DNA of 64,000 nucleotides, from contig CM039462.1 of assembly GCA_022414725.1 (NCBI GenBank), positions 15,241,245 to 15,305,244 of the forward strand. Reading direction: 5' to 3'. A model generated the notes under the pieces. It was not told where the DNA came from, ran no database searches, and saw only the letters and a program-made list of their open reading frames with translations. Positions within the stretch are counted from its first letter, which is position 1. Every line of letters starts with the position of its first letter. This document shows, piece by piece, positions 1 to 14,200 of the stretch. The translations under genes were made by a program, and so were the position numbers. The stretch is from Microglena sp. YARC (lineage: Eukaryota; Chlorophyta; Chlorophyceae; Chlamydomonadales; Chlamydomonadaceae).

Positions 1-39
1 CCAGGGGGGAGCTCCTCATAAAAGTTACCATCCTAAACC

Positions 40-1215
40 CCAATAGGTGTTCTCGGCTTCTCGCCAGCGAGAGCAAGTTCCCTGAGTTCGTGCTACAGTG
101 AAAATTTAGATCAATGAGCATTCCAAATAAGTGAACCTCACACGAGGCAAGAATCTAGATCCAGGGGCGAGCTCCTCACATAAGAGTCACCTTCCTAATT
201 TGAACTTGAAGTTGGTTACATAGCTTCAGCCAGCAATCTAGCTGCTCGCTATCTTCGGCAGTAAAAAAGAAGTATCACCATCCTTAACCCCAACAGGTGC
301 TCTCCTTGTAAGAGTCACCAGCATAAGTGCTTTAGTGTTAGCGGTCGCTGTCAACCGCCATGGTAGCTCTGCCCAGGTTAATTAGCAGCCCGTTCCCTAC
401 CATCGAAAGACGGGTCTCCCTTAATACCACGCCACACCAGGCGTTCTCATCACTCTCATCACCCCCTCAGACGAACTCCTAGGGACATGCATATCATTTG
501 ATCTTGACCAAAGTAACAAAAACAGTATAACCATCCTAACCCCCAACAGGTATTCTCACAAGCAAGAGCGGCTACGACTGGGCTATTGTGTTCTGCAGTA
601 ACAAAACTAAACCATCATCCTTAACCCCCAACAAGTGTTCTCACAAGCTAGAGCGGCTGCGACTGGGCCATCGTGGTTGGTGGAGAACCCAAATTCAAGG
701 CCGACAGTCAGAGCCTGGGATGCTGTTCCAAATCTGGGCGAACGCTTCGGCAGTAACAAAAACAGTATCACCATCCTAAACCCCAGCAGGTGTTTTCACA
801 AGCAAGAGTGGCTACGACTGGGCCATAAAAATAAAAATACGTGGTAGGTGGAGACAGGCAAAAGTATCACCATCCTAAGCCCCAACAGGTGTTTTCACAA
901 GCAAGAGCGGCCTCGACTGGGCTATTGTGTTCGCCAGTGACAAACAAAAGTATCACCATCATAAACCCCAACAGGGGTTCTCACGAGCAAGAGCGGCTAT
1001 GACTGGGCCATCGTGGTTGGTGGAGAACCCAAATTCAAGGCCTGCGGTTAGCGCCTGGGATGCTGTTCCAACTCTGGGGGACCGCTTCGGCAGTAACAAA
1101 AATAGTATAACCATCCTAAGCCCCAACAGGTGTTTTCACAAGCAAGAGCAGCTACAACTGGGCTATTGTGTTCGCCAGTGACAAACAAAAGTATCGCCAT
1201 CATAACCCCCAACAG
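40..1215 (+). repeat. Tandem and dispersed copies of the lipocalin acceptor plus exon start
   Basis: The segment CCCCAACAG followed by GTGTTCTCACAAGC, which is the acceptor and first codons of the exon at 1216, recurs near 50, 290, 540, 625, 780, 880, 965 and 1120. Several copies carry more of the exon: those at 625-760 and 965-1095 extend through the GGGAGAACCC and GGGATG parts before diverging. Only the last copy, at 1216, stays open to a GTGAGT donor. Between copies runs a shared spacer rich in AGTATCACCATCCTAA. Confidence 0.8.
330..455 (+). repeat. Fragment of the tRNA-derived SINE-like repeat seen at 22970-23175
   Basis: The stretch with CCGCCATGGTAGCT, then GACGGGTCTCCCTTAA and CACGCCACACCAGGCG, matches the body and tail of the repeat at 23070-23165. 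The tRNA-like head is not visible in this copy. It sits among the lipocalin acceptor copies. Confidence 0.5.
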
Positions 1216-4587
<3,372 letters not shown>

Positions 4588-4688
4588 TTTATAAAGCTGT
4601 ATCAAGTTAGGGAAGGCTGGGTGGCTGGGTGGGTGAGTGAGGTGGGTGGGTGGGTGGGTGTGTGTGTGTGGGGGGGGGGGGGGTCTGT

Positions 4689-4925
4689 GTGACGGCTCTA
4701 CTGTCCCTTAGTCGACAAAAGTTTATCAAGTTAGGAAGCTGGGTGTGGGGGGCGGGGGTGGGGCTTGGGGGTACCAACTACAGGACTACCCCTGCTGCTG
4801 ACCGCCTCTCCCATCAAGCCGATTCAGCTGGCCTTGCTTTTTGATGTCAGGCAGGAGGGCTGCACATACTCGGGCGCCATGAACAAAGACGGCTCTACTG
4901 TCCCTTATTAGTCGATCAAGTATAT
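4689..4925 (+). repeat. Two copies of the lipocalin terminal coding end past the stop codon
   Basis: GACGGCTCTACTGTCCCTTA at 4691 repeats the last coding bases and early 3' flank, up to TATCAAGTTAGG. A longer copy at about 4840-4921 repeats 26 bases more than the QEGCTYSGAMNKDGS stretch and ends in its own TAG after one extra Tyr codon. Both lie downstream of the stop at 4585. Confidence 0.75.
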
Positions 4926-4974
4926 AGGCAGCTCCCCTGATCACCGATACAACTGGAACACGTACTCAGGGCCC

Positions 4975-5103
4975 CGTCGGTAAAAACGATTGTTTGGGGA
5001 TCAGTTCATCAATGCTTTTCCTTTTAAAGCCCTTCCTATCACGGTTGGGCAAGTCCCTTAGCCTGTTTGGCCTACCCCTGTCCTGGACTGTAACATACAT
5101 ACA
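4975..5103 (+). repeat. Dispersed repeat family R1, copy 1
   Basis: Contains AAACGATTGTTTGGGG, CACGGTTGGGCAAGTCCCTT and GGCCTACCCCTG, ending near GGACTGTAACATACA. Other copies are at 16085-16200 (minus), 18490-18560, 43370-43450 and 47596-47706. Ends are not defined precisely and no coding is seen. Confidence 0.7.
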
Positions 5104-5199
5104 GGCAGGCAGCTCCCCTGGCCAGCTGTCCAGCCAAAGCCAACGCGACCTAAGGCACCTGTCAGCTGACATGATTAACTGTCCAGAAGTGCAAATTGT

Positions 5200-5465
5200 T
5201 GTGGGCTTAGCTCAGTGACTGGCTTAGGGATCCGCTTAGAAGCTGCTCAATAAAACCGAAAATAAATGCCCTGTACTGCCCCTTGTCCAGTGGCTGGCTT
5301 AGGGATCTGCCTAGAAGCTGCTCAATAAAACCGGAAATAAATACCCTATACTGTCCCTTGTGGCCTTGTCCAGTGGCTGGCTCACGGATCTGCCTAGAAG
5401 CTGCTCAATGCAACCGAAACAAAAGCCCTGTACTGTACTCCTGTCCCGTGTCCAGTGGCTTATGC
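5200..5465 (+). repeat. About 85-bp tandem repeat, 3 to 4 copies
   Basis: The unit includes CCAGTGGCTGGCTTAGGGAT, TAGAAGCTGCTCAATAAAAC and CCCTGTACTG. A related single copy is at 48110-48160. AATAAA occurs inside the unit, but no transcript end is claimed. Confidence 0.75.
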
Positions 5466-5794
5466 GTAGCACTGCTAATTTGTGGGGTCTACGGAAACCT
5501 TGTGTTGGGCACTTGGGCTTGGAAGGGGAGCTTTCTAGGAATTCTTTGCTTTTCTACAATAAACATTTATTTCGCTTTTCTACAATAATGTTCGTCCTGG
5601 GCGGGTATTACGGGTAATACCCGGGTATTACCGGTAGTACCCTGCGCGTCGATTAACATTTTGGGCGCGTCGACTCACAAACACCCCCTCGCACGCTGCG
5701 TACTGCTTAAGAAGTACGCCATCTTCGCCTCCGTAATCGGGCGGGGGACGTCGCAGGTGCAAAAATTCGTCGACCACCCTTCCAAAGTTGGTGT

Positions 5795-6390
5795 ATGGCG
5801 GGCCAATTAGCTAAAAACGACTGGAATCCTGGCAATCGTTGTGGGGTTCTTGCCGACGCTGTGCGCAAAGCTGTGCAGGATGGTTCACCAGCCGCACCCA
5901 TAGCACCGACCTCGAGCGCCTTGACGTTTCCTGGCGTCGTAAAGCAGCGTGGCAAAGGCCGCAGCTTCATTGTAACGCTCGATATCGGGGTCGAGGTCCA
6001 GGCTGGTCTAAAGAGTCTTGTCCAGGCGAGCTCCCAGGTCGAACTGGAGGGTTTTGACGACGTTGATATATCGTAGAATGAGTTATCTAGCGATGTTTCA
6101 GAGGAGGAGGACGAAGTAGTCGACACGAGAAAGATTTCCGAAGATGACTGGCGTGAGGTCCATGTGACAACTTGCCAGAGGATGGCTGCTGGCTACACTG
6201 AACCAGGGCCTGGAAGGCTGAGGCATGTTGAGCTCCTGGATGTGGACCCAGATAGTGCTCCACTGATGTTTTTCCTTCGGTTCCTGCCCAAGAAAGCTGT
6301 GTCTGACATAGTGAAGCTCACTGATGATAGGGGGAAACAGATGCACCGCCCTACATGGAGCATGGATTTGGGAGACTTCTACACATGTGC
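5795..6390 (+). pseudogene. piggyBac-like transposase N-terminal remnant
   Basis: One frame runs from ATG at 5795 to about 6390, broken only by TAG at 6074. After the stop it gives an acidic stretch (SEEEDEVVDTR), then PLMFFLRFLPKKAVSDIV and KLTDDRGKQMHRPTW followed by SMDLGDFYT. A hydrophobic FF..F block, an IVxxT motif and a late W before an acidic/aromatic helix fit the entry into the DDE_Tnp_1_7 (piggyBac) domain. The catalytic Asp residues are absent because the frame runs into a CA microsatellite at about 6390. Dispersed transposase remnant or truncated domesticated copy; family call moderate. Confidence 0.45.
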
Positions 6391-6396
6391 ACGAGT

Positions 6397-6436
<40 letters not shown>

Positions 6437-6860
6437 CTACACACACAAGCGCAACAACACACACACTTGCATGCATGGGCATCATGCATCCTAGGTCCTA
6501 ACACAGTCACACACACACATACACAGGTGCTTTGTCACACATGCAAACGCACCCACATGCATGGATACACACACAAGCATAGGCACATGCACACACATGC
6601 AAGGGCGCACACATACGCGCACATGTATGTAGGTGCGTGTCCAGGTGTATGTGTATATGACATTGGCACCACCAACTTTCCTCACTCACACACCAACCAC
6701 CCACAAATACCCACATACATGTAGGTGGGTGTCCATGCAGGTGGGTGTATGATACATTGACACCATTACCTTCCCACGCATACACACCAACCACCCACAA
6801 AAACGTAAGCGCACATGCATGTAGGTGGTTTCCATGCAGGTGGTGTAATTTTTGGGGAGG
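6391..6860 (+). repeat. CA-rich microsatellite and a CATGCAGGTGGGTGT minisatellite
   Basis: ACACAC and CACATGCA repeats run to about 6650; degenerate units with ACATGTAGGTGGGTGTCCAT then follow to 6860. Open frames here are His/Thr-rich or Cys/Val-rich composition artefacts. Confidence 0.9.
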
Positions 6861-7289
6861 CTATCTGCTCCCTAAACAGTGGGAGAGGCTGTTTCTGCAA
6901 GGACACCATGTCCACACGCGCTGGAGAGATCTTTGAACTCTCTCCTTCGAATAAAAGGAGGCAGTAGTCAGAACTTGACCAGATTGTGTGGACAACTTCT
7001 TAACCATGTCCGCAAGGGATTCTGAGAGTCTGAGGCTTATAGCTGGGGTCTCAAGACATCTACAGATGTTTTAATTTTGAATTTGTTTTTTTTGAAAATG
7101 TACCATTTTCAAATTCAAATTCAAACATGTGGATGTACCACTAAAGCTTATTGCGCAATAAAGATGTGTTCTACTAATCTTGAAGCTGACGCTGTAAAAA
7201 TCCCCATCCAATTTGAGAAACATATGACCCTTTTATTCCACTTCTCCCTAATCAATTTTTGATATTACGTTGTAATACCAGCAACCCAG

Positions 7290-7436
7290 GACAAACAATA
7301 AACATTTATTTCGCTTTTCTACAATAAACATTTACTTCGCTTGTCTACAATAAACATTTACTTCGCTTTTCTACAATAAACATTTATTTCGCTTTTCTAC
7401 AATAAACATTTATTTCGCTTTTCTACAATAAACATC
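7290..7436 (+). repeat. 26-bp tandem repeat, 5 to 6 copies
   Basis: Unit ACAATAAACATTTATTTCGC plus TTTTCT. One and a half copies of the same unit occur at 5549-5589, on the other side of the piggyBac remnant. Confidence 0.9.
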
Positions 7437-7439
7437 ATT

Positions 7440-8880
7440 TTGGTTTCTTCGCTCCTTGCTTGTTCTGCATGCCTTTATATCTCGCTTTGTTATTTAATTT
7501 CCCCTTCGATGTGCTTTTTCATTCGCTTTTTGGAGTTTACCTCCTGAACCAGGTGTATGTTAACCCCCCACTGTCCAGCTGCTCCGTCGCTGTACAGTCT
7601 CAGCATTATTTTTTGCAGGGTATGTAACAATATCCCCTCTCGCGTTGTGGAGGTATGGTATCATTTTTTAATTTGTCAAATGTATATCACCCCAGGAGGT
7701 GGGTCTCATTACAGTAACCAGCAACACCGAGGATTCAGTTTGAATGGCTTTGTCAATCCTACAAACGAGTAGGCGCTCTGATTGTTTGTAATGGCCGGGA
7801 AGCTAGTGGGAGGATGTTCAACCAAGTGCCCCAGTATTTAGCTAGCTTTTTCGAAGGAGGTTGTTACCTGCCTGGGTCACCCTATACTAGCCCTAAACTT
7901 AAGTAACTAACTAACAAAATAGTGCGCCTTGTTACGAGGCGTAAGGTTGAAGGGGCCAGCCCGTTTGCTTTCACTTTGGCCAACCACCCGACTGCTCCAA
8001 CTCATCAAATACACCAATAAATATAAGCAGGCCAGCTTCCAAGCAGCTCCGACCCTGGGTAAAACAAGATTCATGTGCATGTTATTAGGGGAAAGGATAA
8101 TAAGCAAGAGAGTCACTTTAAAGTAAATGCGAAAAAAGCACTATTTATTTTCTAACTCAAATCCAACCACCCCTTCAATGCACTCCAAATGTAATAAAAA
8201 TCAAATTCTCTAGCTACAGAGAATAACTAAGTTCAACAACCTGCGAATTACGAGTGCGACCAGGAGTAAAAATACAAAGTTTGATCACCTATCCCTTCAA
8301 AAACGAAGGGCTGCCCCCCCCCCCCCCCCCCCCCCCCCCCTTAAATGAGGTGTTCAGAATTACCTTAAAACATCGCTCAAAACATCGCCATGAATCATGC
8401 CATTATAGGCCCATTCTCAGAATAAATCGATCGGGAGAAGTAAACATTTGGAGGCCTGGGCACCTCCTGGTGCGGCATATATTTATGTATATGGCAGGTA
8501 CCAGGCGGGTACGGCATTTATCTGTATTTTAAGGGATCAATGACCCAAGTTCAAGGGAACAATGGCCCAAAGATGATAAAAATGTGAATCCTAGTAGCTA
8601 CTAGCTGTACTCAAGCCTGATTTCAGTATTGTTGCCTAGTCATTGCATGGCGGGTTTGGGAGGCAGCGCGCCGTACTTGGATCGCACGGGGTCGCACAAT
8701 GTGCGATGCGTCGCTCACAACAAAGGTGACAAAGCACACAGAACCCCCCTGGTTTCCCTTGTTGTCAGGAAATGTATGGGCCTGGGCTCAAGCAAAAAAA
8801 TCAAAGCTGTACAAGAGAGTGAGATAAATAGAGATACAGAAGCATTTCTCAATAAAACATCGAGAGAAAGACAACTGATG
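7440..8880. other. No gene recognised; dispersed repeat fragments and a poly-C tract
   Basis: A diverged fragment of the SINE-like family with CCCCAGGAGGTGGGTCTC lies at 7690-7770. A repeat with CGCCTTGTTACGAGGCGTAAG at 7920-7960 matches, in inverted orientation, sequence at 17690-17730. A C run of about 30 bases is at 8311-8340. No exon-like frame with splice signals was found. Confidence 0.6.
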
Positions 8881-8892
8881 ACAGGTGCACAT

Positions 8893-9029
8893 CAGGGTAC
8901 TACATGACGCAAAGGTTTTTGAGCCCGACTGCGAGATTGGCGCAATTTTGTAAAACTCTTCTGGGCCCAGCCCGCAGATTTTCGTTTTCAGTAAAAGCGC
9001 AACCCAAAATGAATAACTGTAGTACCCTG
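8893..9029. mobile_element. 137-bp hAT-type MITE
   Basis: The element starts CAGGGTACTACA and ends TGTAGTACCCTG, and is flanked by GTGCACAT on the left and GTGCACAA on the right, an 8-bp duplication with one mismatch. CAGGG termini with 8-bp duplications are characteristic of hAT transposons. The interior is noncoding. A related element is at 38525-38718. Confidence 0.75.
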
Positions 9030-9254
9030 GTGCACAATACAAAATCATTCTAATGGAGAAAATGCACTCAAGCATCTGCATCGGAGGCTTATCACGTTTT
9101 TCCTTTATGATGATATCTTGAAGGAAAAAAAAAGTGGGTCGAAGGGGTACACGCAGACCCTGGGTTTACTTTTCTTATTTCTTTAAGATATCATCATTAA
9201 GTGAAAACGTGATAATTTCCTCAGATGCCTATGCAAGTAGCAGGTTCGTTCAGC

Positions 9255-9720
9255 AGGAGTCCCAGCTCTGCGTCCCGAGACGCAACAATTTTGTCAGCCT
9301 GCGTCATGAGACACAACTAATTCCATAGCCTGCGTCATGAGACACAACCAATTTCACAGCCTGTGTCCTGAATCGCAACCGAATCAGCACAGCCTGAGTC
9401 CTGAATCGCACGCAACCGACCCATAGCCTGAGTCCTGAATCGCAACCAACCCATAGCCTACGTCCTGCGATGCAACCAACCCACTGAAGCTGCGTCTGCG
9501 AGGCAACAGACCCTCCACACGTTGCGTCTCAGGACGCAATGGACGGACCCTTCGACTTTACATCTGCCATGCGATTGCCAGAGACGCGACACATTCTATA
9601 GCCTGCGACGTAACGGACCCTTCCTTCTAGTCAACGGACCTTTCCCACGCTGCGTCCTGCGACGCAAAGGATCATTCGACCTTGCAACTGCCATGCAGGG
9701 CACAGCGTCCTGAATAACCC
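9255..9720 (+). repeat. Array of short inverted GCGTC/GACGC motifs
   Basis: Roughly 35-45-base units of the form CTGCGTCnTGnGACGCAACnn, with decayed variants CCTGAGTCCTGAATCGCAAC. Each unit contains a small dyad (GCGTC...GACGC). Similar motifs recur at 17836-17850 and 37790-37850. Confidence 0.75.
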
Positions 9721-10324
9721 AGGCGTGTAGTGGTTCATGGACCCAAAGTGGGTTGGTTCAATGGCTGTTGTTGAACATGGGTCTGGACACACAACGGGGG
9801 GCCAAGGGGGGCCAAGCCGGGGCCAAAGATACAAGAACATCACTGGCAACAGTTAGAAAGAGATCTTCTTCAAAGAATCGCGAAAGGCTGCATAGGGTTT
9901 GGAAAATTTCTGTAAGGCTCCGCACTCAGGCTTGGCAGTGTGCCCCGCCTGTTCCTCTTTCGAGGACAGAAGGAGATCAGAGCGATTGGCTTCTACTTTG
10001 GTGCCGATTAACTGTGTGAAGTCTGGAACAGATCGCCACTGTACTTCAGCATGATTTGATTGCTGACAGTATAGAGGCATGAGCTGGGCTGTACGGATCT
10101 TTAGATGAGAAGCTGGGATAATCTGAGCTGAGTGTAGTGAGGGCGGGAAGGGCTTCGAAATCAAATTGAGAAGAAGGCTCTTCATCGATGCTTGGCAAAG
10201 AGCTCCGGCGTCGCACGCGATCATAGCTTCTGTTTTTGGGGATCTTGGACCGAGCGAGGAGAAAGTGATTATCAGCTGGCTTCTCTTCATCAAACTCATC
10301 CAACCAGAAGTCGGAGGATCCTGA

Positions 10325-10625
10325 AGTGCAGGGACTGGAGAAGCAGGAGAAGATGGTTGCTTGCGCGGCCTGGGGAGGAGGAGATTTGTAGGGAAGGAAA
10401 GAGTCAGTAAGGGGACATGAAGGGATTCCCAATTCAGGCCAGGGCAGCACATTATTGGAGTTACGAACTACCCCAAGGTGCAGGGACTGGAGAAGCAGGA
10501 GAAGATGGTTGCTTGCGCGGCCTGGGGAGGAGGAGGAGATTTGTAGGGAAGGAAAGAGTCAGTAAGGTGACTCGAAGGGAATCCCAAGTCAGGCAAGGGG
10601 CAACACATTATTGGAGTGACAAATG
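10325..10625. repeat. Tandem duplication of about 150 bp
   Basis: GTGCAGGGACTGGAGAAGCA through GGGAAGGAAAGAGTCAGTAA and CAGCACATTATTGGAGT occurs at 10326-10455 and again at 10480-10615 with few differences. A Ser/Pro-rich minus frame overlaps (10046-10450), but no family is recognised. Confidence 0.8.
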
Positions 10626-11185
10626 ATAACGCCTGGTGGGGCTTGGTACTTAGTGAGCCCCATCTTATGGCGCTAGGGAACGGGCTGCTACTTTATCTGA
10701 ACAAAGCTATCATGGCGCTTGACAGCGACCGCAAACACTAAAGCGCATCCGTGGGGATTGGAACTCTGCATCTTCTTCGTCCAAGGAGCTCTGCCATTGA
10801 GCCATTCGTCGAAATGGGGATCTTGGAGTTACAGACTTAGATCAACAGACTTGCCGAACATCGGATATCCATCAGTCCCCAAATTCCCTTGTCCTCACAA
10901 CGATGCTTGCAGATCTCACAGACTGCACCTACAGCAACAACTAGTCTAAGGATCTCACCGGGACTCAATCTACCCGTATCACTAGGGGTCGGCTGTGTTA
11001 TAAATATTAGTGAACAAATAATATTATGTAATATTATATTAAATTAGTCAGACGAGCCGTCTCACCAGAATTTCGAATTCATTTGAAAAACTTATATTAT
11101 AGTGACACTAGACTGATATTAGTTAATATTAATTTTCCAAACACTAATATTAGTTGCCGTTCCCAACGTATCATGCATCTAGGTT

Positions 11186-11344
11186 CCTACGGCAGCCTGC
11201 ACCCTGTTCAGGTTCTTAAACAGGTGTTCAGGGTGCTAAACACCTGCTAATGCATACCATTGGTTGAACATGTGGTTGTTGAACAGGTGTTGTACACCCT
11301 GAACACCTGTTGACAATCTTAACAGGTGGAGGCTGCCGTCGGGG
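11186..11344. mobile_element. Foldback MITE, family M2
   Basis: Left end CCTACGGCAGCCTGCACC and right end AACAGGTGGAGGCTGCCGTC are inverted repeats, and the interior is a nested set of CACCTGTT / AACAGGTG dyads. A second element of the family is at 13274-13401. No clear target duplication. Confidence 0.65.
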
Positions 11345-11814
11345 ATGCTGCTAGGGTGAACAAATATTATAGCTGCTGTACGACACTCAACCTTCCACCA
11401 GAGCTCGGTTGGGCAATCGCAATTGCAATTGCCAGTTCTTGCTAACACAGTTTCTTTTCCGAGTGTCTTGTAGTAGCTTCTAGCCAGCTCCATTGGTCAG
11501 CCACCGCGTCAATCTCAGAGCTTTCAGCTGCAATATAATGCATGTAATGTCACTTCCATAGCTTTCAGCTGCATTCTAATGCATGCCATATCACTTTCAA
11601 AGCATTCTGCTGCATTATAATGCATGTTATGTCAGCTTCCAGACGCACCACTTAACTTCATGTTTGGCCCAAGGACGCTGAAAGGGAGCTGCCAAGAAGC
11701 TACTACGCGTAGCCTCAAAATTAAACAGTGAAAGTGGCAGGCCCAAGCTGGGGTGAAGACTGATACTTGCAGTATTCGGTGACTACAAAACACGCTTCCT
11801 CACAAAGTTGTGCT

Positions 11815-12495
11815 GGGTCATCAGGGTGTTAAACATGCAGGTGTTGAACAGGTGTTGAACACCTGTTTAACAACCTGAACAGGTGTGGGCTGCCGTAAGG
11901 GAACTTGCTTTAAGGTGCACACCTGGTAGCAGACAACGAAGTCGTGCTAGGTCATCAGGGTGTTAAACATGCACTTGTAGAACAGGTGCTGAACAGGTGT
12001 TTAACAAACTGAACAGGTGCGGGCTGCTGTAAGGGTACTTGCTATAAGGCGCGGAATGGTAGTAGACAACGAAGTCGTGCTGGTCACCAGGTGTTAAAAC
12101 AAGCAGTTGTTGAACATCTGTTGTTGAACACCTGTTGAACAAACTGAACAGGTGCGGGCTGCTGTAAGGGAACTTGCTATAAGGCGCATACCTGGTCGCA
12201 GACAACGAAGTCGTGCTTGGTTATCAGGGTGTTAAACATGTAGTTGTTGAATAGGAGTTGAGCACCTGTTGAACAATCTGAACAGGTGCGGGCTGCTGTA
12301 AGGGTACTTGCTATTAGGTGCATACCTGGTGGCATACAACAAAGTCGTGCTGGGTCACCAGGGTGTTAAACATGCAGTTGTTGAACACGTGTTGAACATC
12401 TGTTGAACAAACTGAACAGGTGCGGGCTGCTGTAAGGAAACTTGCTATGAGGTGCATACCTGGTAGCAGACAACGAAGTCGTGCTGGGTCATAGT
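11815..12495 (+). repeat. About 120-bp tandem array derived from MITE family M2
   Basis: Five to six copies of a unit with AACAGGTGCGGGCTGCTGTA, GGGAACTTGCTATAAGGC, CAGACAACGAAGTCGTGCTG and GTGTTAAACATGCAGTTGTT. The CTGAACAGGTGCGGGCTGCTGTAA part is the inverted-repeat end of the MITEs at 11186 and 13274. Confidence 0.8.
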
Positions 12496-12904
12496 TGCAC
12501 AGGCCACAGCGGCATTAAGGGCCCAAAGGAATGCCTGGCGATTCAGACGAGTCTCGGCATCCAATGCAATCTGCTGGAATATCAGTGCGGATTGCTCAGG
12601 AGCCAGGAGTCCTGCGAGAACAGTCCAAAGTAGCAGGTTATAGCAATTCAGGGGGTGGGCTGGGGTCGGTTGGGTTTAGTAGACTTTGTACTTATTCTCA
12701 GGCCAAATCTCCCACAATTCGCCCAGAATTCTCAGATCAGGCAAAAATTGAGATATTGAGTTCGATGTCTGACATTTTTCGAATATCCAACTCCCAAATC
12801 ATCCTCTGAATTGCTGTGAGCACCAATTGCAAACAGTTTGCTGGGTTGTTGGCAACAGGCACCTCAATCGGCCACAGTGTAACCGATGGGGAAAACGTGG
12901 TGAT

Positions 12905-13005
12905 CCTTAGGGGAACGTGAGGATCGTTATCCGTCTCACTTCACCCCTCTTTTGGAAGACCGACGCCCATTGTCGGAACGTGAGGATCGTTATCCGTCAC
13001 ACGCA
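12905..13005 (+). repeat. Short duplicated motif in otherwise plain sequence
   Basis: AACGTGAGGATCGTTATCCG occurs at about 12914 and again at 12976. No gene is recognised in 12500-13090. Confidence 0.6.
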
Positions 13006-13093
13006 GTGCTTGGCAGCGAATCGCAGAACTAAGTACTAGTAGATAGACACAAATCTCTAGGGGGCCAAAGATCACAGGCTGCCAAATTTGTCA

Positions 13094-13205
13094 AGTTGTG
13101 AAAGGATTTTCACCCCAGGAGGTGGGTCTCCTACACAAACCAGCGACACCAAGGATTCAGTTTGAATGGTGTTGCCACTCCAACAAAAGAGTAGGCGCAC
13201 GAAGG
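13094..13205 (-). mobile_element. SINE-like repeat family S2, copy 1
   Basis: Starts AGTTGTGAAAGGATTTTCAC with CCCCAGGAGGTGGGTCTCC, then ACAAACCAGCGACACC and GGATTCAGTTTGAATGG. Better copies at 44526 and 46784 are preceded by a T run, so on the minus strand they end in poly-A, as a SINE would. Partial copies lie at 7688, 17451 and 47868. Confidence 0.6.
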
Positions 13206-13273
13206 TGCGATATACCGACCTTTACACAAACTAACTTGAGATTGGTAAGGACAGTGAACTTAGGCCGGTCTAT

Positions 13274-13401
13274 CCCTACAGCAGCCTGCACCCTGTTCAT
13301 GTTGTTAAACAGGTCATCGGCTTAATATGTAGTGGTTGACCAGGTATTTAACACCCTGAACACCTGGTTAAAAACCTTAACGGGTGCAGGCTGCCGTAGG
13401 G
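13274..13401. mobile_element. Foldback MITE, family M2, 128 bp
   Basis: Left end CCCTACAGCAGCCTGCACCC and right end GGGTGCAGGCTGCCGTAGGG are near-perfect inverted repeats. The interior again carries AACAGGT/ACCTGGTT dyads. No unambiguous target duplication. Confidence 0.7.
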
Positions 13402-14115
13402 TCTTGGCAATTGGACCTTATTATAAGCTGCAGGTAGAAAAGTTCTAGGAGGGAAATTTGAGGAGAGTGTTGCCTTTAGGAGTGACAGGTGGCACTGGAA
13501 TCGAAATCGAAGCCAGGGTTTACGACAGGACCAGGGGCCAGTAAGGCCCAGGGATGGAAACCCTAACATGACAGGACAGGCAGGCAAGCAGGCTGTCCCC
13601 AGCACCAAGTGGGCAGCGTGGGCCCCAGTTTCAGCCAAACCCGATTCCGGACCCTCAATTTCCGGGGCGATGAACATCTGGAGCCAGCATGCAAAACTTT
13701 TCAGAGCGCTAGATGGCTGGGGAAATGCACAAAGATTATAGCTTGTACCTCCAACTAGTAGATTTGAAGGGGTGGCCGCTCGGAACCGCAGGAGCTCGCG
13801 GACTGACCTGTGAATTCCCCTAAATGTGATACCTTGGTGAGTTGGAAATTCATTAAACAGTCGTCGAGCTCGGCCAAACTCGCTGAGTAACAGTTTGGCT
13901 ATCTGTTAGGCGTGCGGCCTTCCCAGCATCCATGTGCAAATCCTCATCAACCTAGATCATTTCGAGCATCAGCATCGCAATCAGGATACGGATTCCCCCG
14001 GAACCGGTTTCGCCCCCATGTGATGGGAAGTACGGCTGAAATACTGCCCATTTGGTCGTGGGGACAGCCAGCAAGCAAATGGACATCGGGGTGACTCTGA
14101 AGGCTTCCGCTTCCA

Positions 14116-14120
<5 letters not shown>
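13402..14120. other. No gene or repeat recognised
   Basis: Mixed-composition unique-looking sequence. Short open frames show no recognisable domain or convincing paired splice sites. Confidence 0.5.
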
Positions 14121-14166
<46 letters not shown>

Positions 14167-14167
14167 T

Positions 14168-14199
<32 letters not shown>

Positions 14200-14200
14200 C
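14121..14200 (+). repeat. (GT)n followed by a G run
   Basis: GTGTGT for about 40 bases, then GGGTGG and more than 25 G. The following 14200-15530 shows no recognised gene or repeat. Confidence 0.95.

Noticed and set aside
9742..9849. Short frames around GGGGGGCCAAGGGGGGCC
   Set aside because: Local duplication with no gene features.
9853..10452. Ser/Pro-rich minus frames that might be an exon or gag
   Set aside because: Two overlapping frames look equally plausible, the region is a tandem duplication and no domain is recognised.
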